From: Rubrimonas sp036735545
GTDB lineage: Bacteria; Pseudomonadota; Alphaproteobacteria; Rhodobacterales; Rhodobacteraceae
Reading direction: 5' to 3'
NCBI GenBank assembly: GCA_036735545.1
Contig: DAINOD010000068.1
Span: 1-17,657 of the forward strand
Length of the DNA: 17,657 bases
Numbering within the stretch: position 1 is the first letter of the stretch; every line of letters begins with the position of its first letter. The position numbers and the translations under genes were made by a program. Shown here one piece after another: positions 14,599 through 17,657 of this stretch. A model generated the notes under the pieces. It worked only from the letters and a program-made list of their open reading frames with translations, was not told the DNA's origin and ran no database searches.

Positions 14599-15558
14599 TC
14601 AGAACGCCAGCCGCAACGACAGCGAGCCGAACTGGGTCCAGTCGTCGCGCGTCTCGAACTCCGGCGTCCGGAACACCTGCGTGTAGCTCAGCACCGCGCC
14701 GCCCCACTCCATCGAGGCGCCGAAGCTGAACTCGCCGACGACGCGCTCGGGATCGACGCTGCGGCTGTCGCGGAAGGTGTTGCCGTCAAGGAACAGGTTG
14801 CGCCCGACAAGCCGCCCCTCCGCCGCGGCGAAGACATACCACGCATCGGCCCCCGTGCGGCGCACGTCGGCCACCGTGCGGCGCACCCGCGGCGGGCCGT
14901 AGTCCTTGGTCAGCCCCTCCCCCGCCCGCAGCGTCAACGCGCCGGTCGCCGAGATGTCGACCGTGCCGACCGCGAACGCCGCCTGGGGGATCGCGTCGAA
15001 CTCCACGCCCAGCGCCGCCACCCGGCCGGTTCCATAGCGTCGGTGCTGCTCGTAGAGCACGCGGAAGGCGACCTCCGTGCCGATCTGGGTGTCCCAGCCC
15101 TTCGGGTCGTCGCCGATGAAACGATGGATGAGCTTCTGCGTCTGCTCTGCCAGCGACGGCTCGCCCGTCACCCCGATGTCCAGCGCCAGCGTGTCGAGCC
15201 GGTCGCCGCGGTCGGCGCTGAGCGCGACCGTCCCGAACAGATATCCGGCGTAGGGCCGGTCATCCAGCGGCGGGTCGCGCAGCGTGATGTCCTCCGGCGT
15301 GAACATCGCCTGACCGAGCCCGTAGGTGACGCGCCACTCGGCGGGGCCGTCGAGCGGCGACAGGCGGTCGCGGGCCCAGGCCGCCCAGCCTGGCAGGTCG
15401 ACGGGCGAGAAGCGCAGGAAGGTGCCGTTCGTGTATTGCTCGTCGATGCCGACGAAGACGTCGTTCTCGATGATCAGCGTGAAGGCCCCGAGGCGGGGCC
15501 CTTCCTCGGCCGACGCGACGCCTGCGCCCAGCATCGCGACGACAACCCATGCGCGCAT
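14599..15558 (-). CDS. LpxR-type lipid A deacylase family outer-membrane protein
   Basis: A 319-residue outer-membrane barrel related to Salmonella LpxR, the Ca2+-dependent lipid A 3'-O-deacylase. A signal peptide (MRAWVVVAMLGAGVASA) precedes mature sequence starting near EEGPRLG. The hallmark FTLIIENDVFVGIDEQYTNG (26-45) carries the Asn32-Asp33 pair and Thr43 of the active site. HRFIGDDPKGWDTQIG (145-160) supplies the catalytic His145 and the PKGWDTQ motif. The last residue is Phe, as expected for barrel assembly. The ATG at 15558 has AGGAG nine nt upstream. It is followed at 3 nt by the AI-2E-family gene and preceded at 62 nt by the GntP-type permease. The inferred role is removal of 3'-acyl chains from lipid A at the cell surface; host-interaction roles known in enteric bacteria are not implied here. 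Confidence 0.9.
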   Translation of the reverse strand: MRAWVVVAMLGAGVASAEEGPRLGAFTLIIENDVFVGIDEQYTNGTFLRFSPVDLPGWAAWARDRLSPLDGPAEWRVTYGLGQAMFTPEDITLRDPPLDDRPYAGYLFGTVALSADRGDRLDTLALDIGVTGEPSLAEQTQKLIHRFIGDDPKGWDTQIGTEVAFRVLYEQHRRYGTGRVAALGVEFDAIPQAAFAVGTVDISATGALTLRAGEGLTKDYGPPRVRRTVADVRRTGADAWYVFAAAEGRLVGRNLFLDGNTFRDSRSVDPERVVGEFSFGASMEWGGAVLSYTQVFRTPEFETRDDWTQFGSLSLRLAF

Positions 15559-15620
15559 GCCGCGTGTCTCCTGTCCCGTTCCGCGCGACAGTCGCCGGGC
15601 CGCGCGCGAAAGGAAAGCCC

Positions 15621-17063
15621 TCAGAACGAGCCGAAGGCCGTCCCGAGCCCGATCACCACGACCAGCGCCACGATCGGACCCGCTACGGCCGCCACCACGA
15701 CGTCGGCGTAGCTCTCGCGGTGGGTGCAGCCGCAGACGGCCAGCATGGTCACCACCGCGCCATTGTGCGGCAGGCTGTCGAGCGTGCCCGAAGCGATCAC
15801 CGCCACCCGGTGCATGATGGAAGGGTCCAGCCCCGTCTCGGCGGCTATGCCCATGAAGGTTGGCCCCAGCGCCTGAAGGGCGATGGTCATGCCGCCCGAG
15901 GCCGAGCCCGTCAACGCGGCGAGGATGTTGGTCGCCACCGCCAGCGACACCAGCGGGCCGCCGCCGATGCCCAGCACCCAGTCGCGCACCGCCTCGAAGG
16001 CCGGCAGCGCGGCCACCACGGCGCCGAAGCCGACAAGGCTCGCGACGCTGAGGATCGGCAGCGCCGCCGCCGCCGCGCCGCTGTCGACGCTGTTGCGGAT
16101 GTCGCCGAATCGCGGGCGGTTCAGCGCGACGACAAGCACGTTGGCCACCAGCAGCGCCACGATGACGGACCAGACGCCGCCGACCGCGGAGAGCGTCGCG
16201 CCCCCCCAGCGCGGCTCGGCGAGGAAGCTGAAGTCCAGCGCGGGGAGAACGAACTGCGACATCAGCAGATTGACCGCCACCACGGCCATCAGCGGCGCGA
16301 CCGCCACGGCGATGGGCGGGCGGCGGGGCCAGTCGGCGCCGCGGTCGATCTCGGCCGGGTCGAACTCGCGCGCGGTCGAGGCCAGTTCGCGCACCGCCAC
16401 GTCGTCGATCGCGGGCGCGGCGGCCCCGCCGAAGCCCTCGCCGGCGGCGGCGGCTTGGGCGCGGCGGAGGTTCAGCCACCACAACCCCGCGCCCAGCATC
16501 ACCAGCGAGGCGATGACGCCGAGCCCCGGCGCGGCGAAGGGCGTCGTGCCGAAGAACGGCATGGGGATGGCGTTCTGGATCGCCGGCGTGCCCGGCATCG
16601 CCGACATGGTGAAGGTCGAGGTGCCGAGCGCCATCGCCCCCGGCAGCAGCCGCCGCGGCACGCCGCCCGCCTTGAACAGGGCGAGGCCCATCGGCGCGAT
16701 CACGAAGAAGGCCACGAACAGGCTGACGCCGCCGTAGGTGATCATCGCGCCCGCCAGCACCACGGCGAGGATCGCGCGGGAGGGGCCGAGCTTTTCGGTC
16801 ATGAAGTCGGCGATGGCGCTGACCGACCCGCTGTCGTCCATCAGCTTGCCGAACAGCGCGCCGAGCAGGAACAGGGGGAAGAACTGCGCCACGAAGCCCG
16901 CCGAAGCCCCCATGAAGGTCTGGGTCCAGTTGGCCAGCAGCGGCTCGGCCGAGAAGGCCGCGGCCACCATGGCGGCCAGCGGCGCCAGCAGCAGGATCGT
17001 CCAGCCCCGGAAGGCCAGCGCCATCAGCAGCGTCAGGCCCGCGAGGATGCCGATCAGGCCCAT
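15621..17063 (-). CDS. GntP-family permease (gluconate:H+ symporter family)
   Basis: A 480-residue inner-membrane carrier with about 12 membrane segments. The typical blocks are ITYGGVSLFVAFFVIAPMGLALF (108-130), TSTFTMSAMPGTPAIQNAIP (148-167), and, in the second half, LTGSASGGMTIALQ (384-397) and SGTLDSLPHNGAVVTMLAVC (425-444). A hydrophilic loop sits at about 200-250. GntP-family carriers import gluconate or other small hydroxy acids with protons. This long-chain form, next to a patatin-like gene, resembles the 3-hydroxybutyrate-type permeases of Rhodobacteraceae, where a 3-hydroxybutyrate dehydrogenase is often adjacent. That comparison is from memory. GAGGG lies eight nt before the ATG at 17063, and the patatin stop is one nt upstream, so the two genes are one transcript. 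Confidence 0.93.
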   Translation of the reverse strand: MGLIGILAGLTLLMALAFRGWTILLLAPLAAMVAAAFSAEPLLANWTQTFMGASAGFVAQFFPLFLLGALFGKLMDDSGSVSAIADFMTEKLGPSRAILAVVLAGAMITYGGVSLFVAFFVIAPMGLALFKAGGVPRRLLPGAMALGTSTFTMSAMPGTPAIQNAIPMPFFGTTPFAAPGLGVIASLVMLGAGLWWLNLRRAQAAAAGEGFGGAAAPAIDDVAVRELASTAREFDPAEIDRGADWPRRPPIAVAVAPLMAVVAVNLLMSQFVLPALDFSFLAEPRWGGATLSAVGGVWSVIVALLVANVLVVALNRPRFGDIRNSVDSGAAAAALPILSVASLVGFGAVVAALPAFEAVRDWVLGIGGGPLVSLAVATNILAALTGSASGGMTIALQALGPTFMGIAAETGLDPSIMHRVAVIASGTLDSLPHNGAVVTMLAVCGCTHRESYADVVVAAVAGPIVALVVVIGLGTAFGSF

Positions 17064-17064
17064 G

Positions 17065-17657
17065 TCACACGCCCTCGAGCAGGCTGTCGACGTCGAAGGT
17101 CGAGCGCACGCCGATGTCCTGCAGATGCGCCTTTCCGAACGCCTCCGCCGCCTTGCGTCCCTCGTCGCGCAACATGGTCAGGAAGGCCCACTCGGCGTTC
17201 ATCTTGGAGGAATGGCCGAGCTTGACCATGATGTCGGAGGTGATGCGGTGCAGGCGCATCTCTTGCCACAGCTTCGCCTCGGACGCGCCGGGGTCGATGA
17301 TCTGGCGCATCAGCGCGAAGGCGCGCAACTCCTTCAGGAGCGGCGCGTTGAAGCTGATCTCGTTCAGGCGGCTGGCGATCTCGCGCGCGGTGCGCGGGGT
17401 CTCGGCGCGCACCACCGGGTTGATCTGGATGATGAAGGTGTCGTTGCTCTCGCACTCGCGCACCAGCGGCGTCATGGTCGGGTTGCCGGCGAAGCCGCCG
17501 TCCCAGTAGGGCACGCCGTCGATCTCGACCGCCTGATACATCGAGGGCAGGCAGGCCGAGGCCAGCAGCACGTCGGCCGTGATCTCGTGCTTGCGGAACA
17601 CCCGGCCCTGTCCGGTGTGGACGTTGGTGGCGGTGATGAACAGCTTCACCGGGCCGG
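17065..17657 (-). CDS. Patatin-like phospholipase, C-terminal portion (N-terminus outside the window)
   Basis: The last 197 codons of a patatin-family serine hydrolase; reading continues through the right edge, where the frame gives ..GPVKLFITATNV. The GTG at 17649 is therefore an internal Val codon rather than a start. The fragment shows FITATNVHTGQGRVF, the conserved block EITADVLLASACLPSMYQAVEIDG, and YWDGGFAGNP, whose Asp in DGG completes the Ser-Asp catalytic dyad. The glycine-rich oxyanion motif and the GxSxG serine should lie in the missing part. The C-terminal 100 residues are helical and family-specific. The enzyme would hydrolyse phospholipids or other acyl esters, perhaps supplying acids to the GntP-type permease system encoded one nt downstream. 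The family call is firm; the substrate is unknown. Confidence 0.9.
   Translation of the reverse strand, partial: GPVKLFITATNVHTGQGRVFRKHEITADVLLASACLPSMYQAVEIDGVPYWDGGFAGNPTMTPLVRECESNDTFIIQINPVVRAETPRTAREIASRLNEISFNAPLLKELRAFALMRQIIDPGASEAKLWQEMRLHRITSDIMVKLGHSSKMNAEWAFLTMLRDEGRKAAEAFGKAHLQDIGVRSTFDVDSLLEGV

Noticed and set aside
11153..14707. An 1184-codon minus-strand open frame antisense to the ATPase and amidohydrolase
   Set aside because: It shows no recognisable domain, an Arg/Ala/Gly/His-biased composition, and lies antisense to conserved enzymes.
15571..15591. An inverted repeat (CTGTC/GACAG) in the lpxR-gntP gap as a terminator
   Set aside because: A five-bp stem with an 11-nt loop and no T-tract is within chance.
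11404..15711. A 1435-codon open frame on the plus strand running across five annotated genes
   Set aside because: Its translation is low-complexity Arg/Gly/Ala/His sequence in a shadow frame of well-recognised genes; the high GC content suppresses stop codons.
17647..17649. GTG at 17649 as the start of the patatin-like gene
   Set aside because: The frame stays open to the window edge, the preceding codons fit the family (GPVKLF), and the catalytic serine region would be missing.

Overview
The window is very GC-rich, densely packed DNA from a heterotrophic alphaproteobacterium, most likely a Rhodobacterales/Rhodobacteraceae member. The placement rests on base composition, on stop/start overlaps of the ATGA and GTGA type, and on gene content recalled from that group (SseB-domain protein, Fe-S uracil-DNA-glycosylase relative, patatin-GntP pair, peptide-type ABC importer next to an amidohydrolase). 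No RNA gene, insertion sequence, CRISPR array or phage gene was seen. No gene-free stretch reaches 300 bases; the longest is 138 bp, at 6816-6953. Two genes run off the window: the dehydratase on the left and the patatin-like protein on the right.

Layout. (A) 1-2239, plus strand: the C-terminus of an IlvD/Edd sugar-acid dehydratase, an FAH-family hydrolase, and an extended SDR of the D-erythronate dehydrogenase type. Together they look like a non-phosphorylative sugar-acid route (dehydrate, oxidise, hydrolyse the diketo acid). (B) 2244-4512, minus strand: an Fe-S uracil-DNA-glycosylase-like protein, then a lipoprotein-type alpha/beta hydrolase that starts 79 nt inside the previous gene, then an SseB-domain protein joined by a GTGA overlap. 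(C) 4613-5449, plus strand: kdsA of the metal-dependent class, diverging from (B). (D) 5485-13510: a divergent module. A GntR/FCD regulator and a flavin reductase (GTGA overlap) point left. A solute-binding protein, two permeases, a fused double ATPase and an amidohydrolase point right. The 138-bp divergent region holds a GTATAC-centred palindrome and a 10-bp-period direct repeat, both plausible regulator sites. (E) 13516-17657, minus strand: patatin-like phospholipase, GntP-type permease, LpxR-type lipid A deacylase and AI-2E-family membrane protein, in that transcription order.

How they work together. Module (D) is the best candidate for an undescribed pathway. The importer would bring in a small amide, peptide or heterocyclic compound and the amidohydrolase would hydrolyse it in the cytoplasm. 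The divergently encoded regulator would sense it, and the flavin reductase would supply reduced flavin to an oxygenase not encoded here. The amidohydrolase lacks the usual third metal-ligand histidine, with Gln in its place by eye alignment. Module (A) reads as a complete three-enzyme cleavage route for an unidentified aldonic acid. kdsA and the LpxR homologue both concern lipopolysaccharide but lie in different transcription units.
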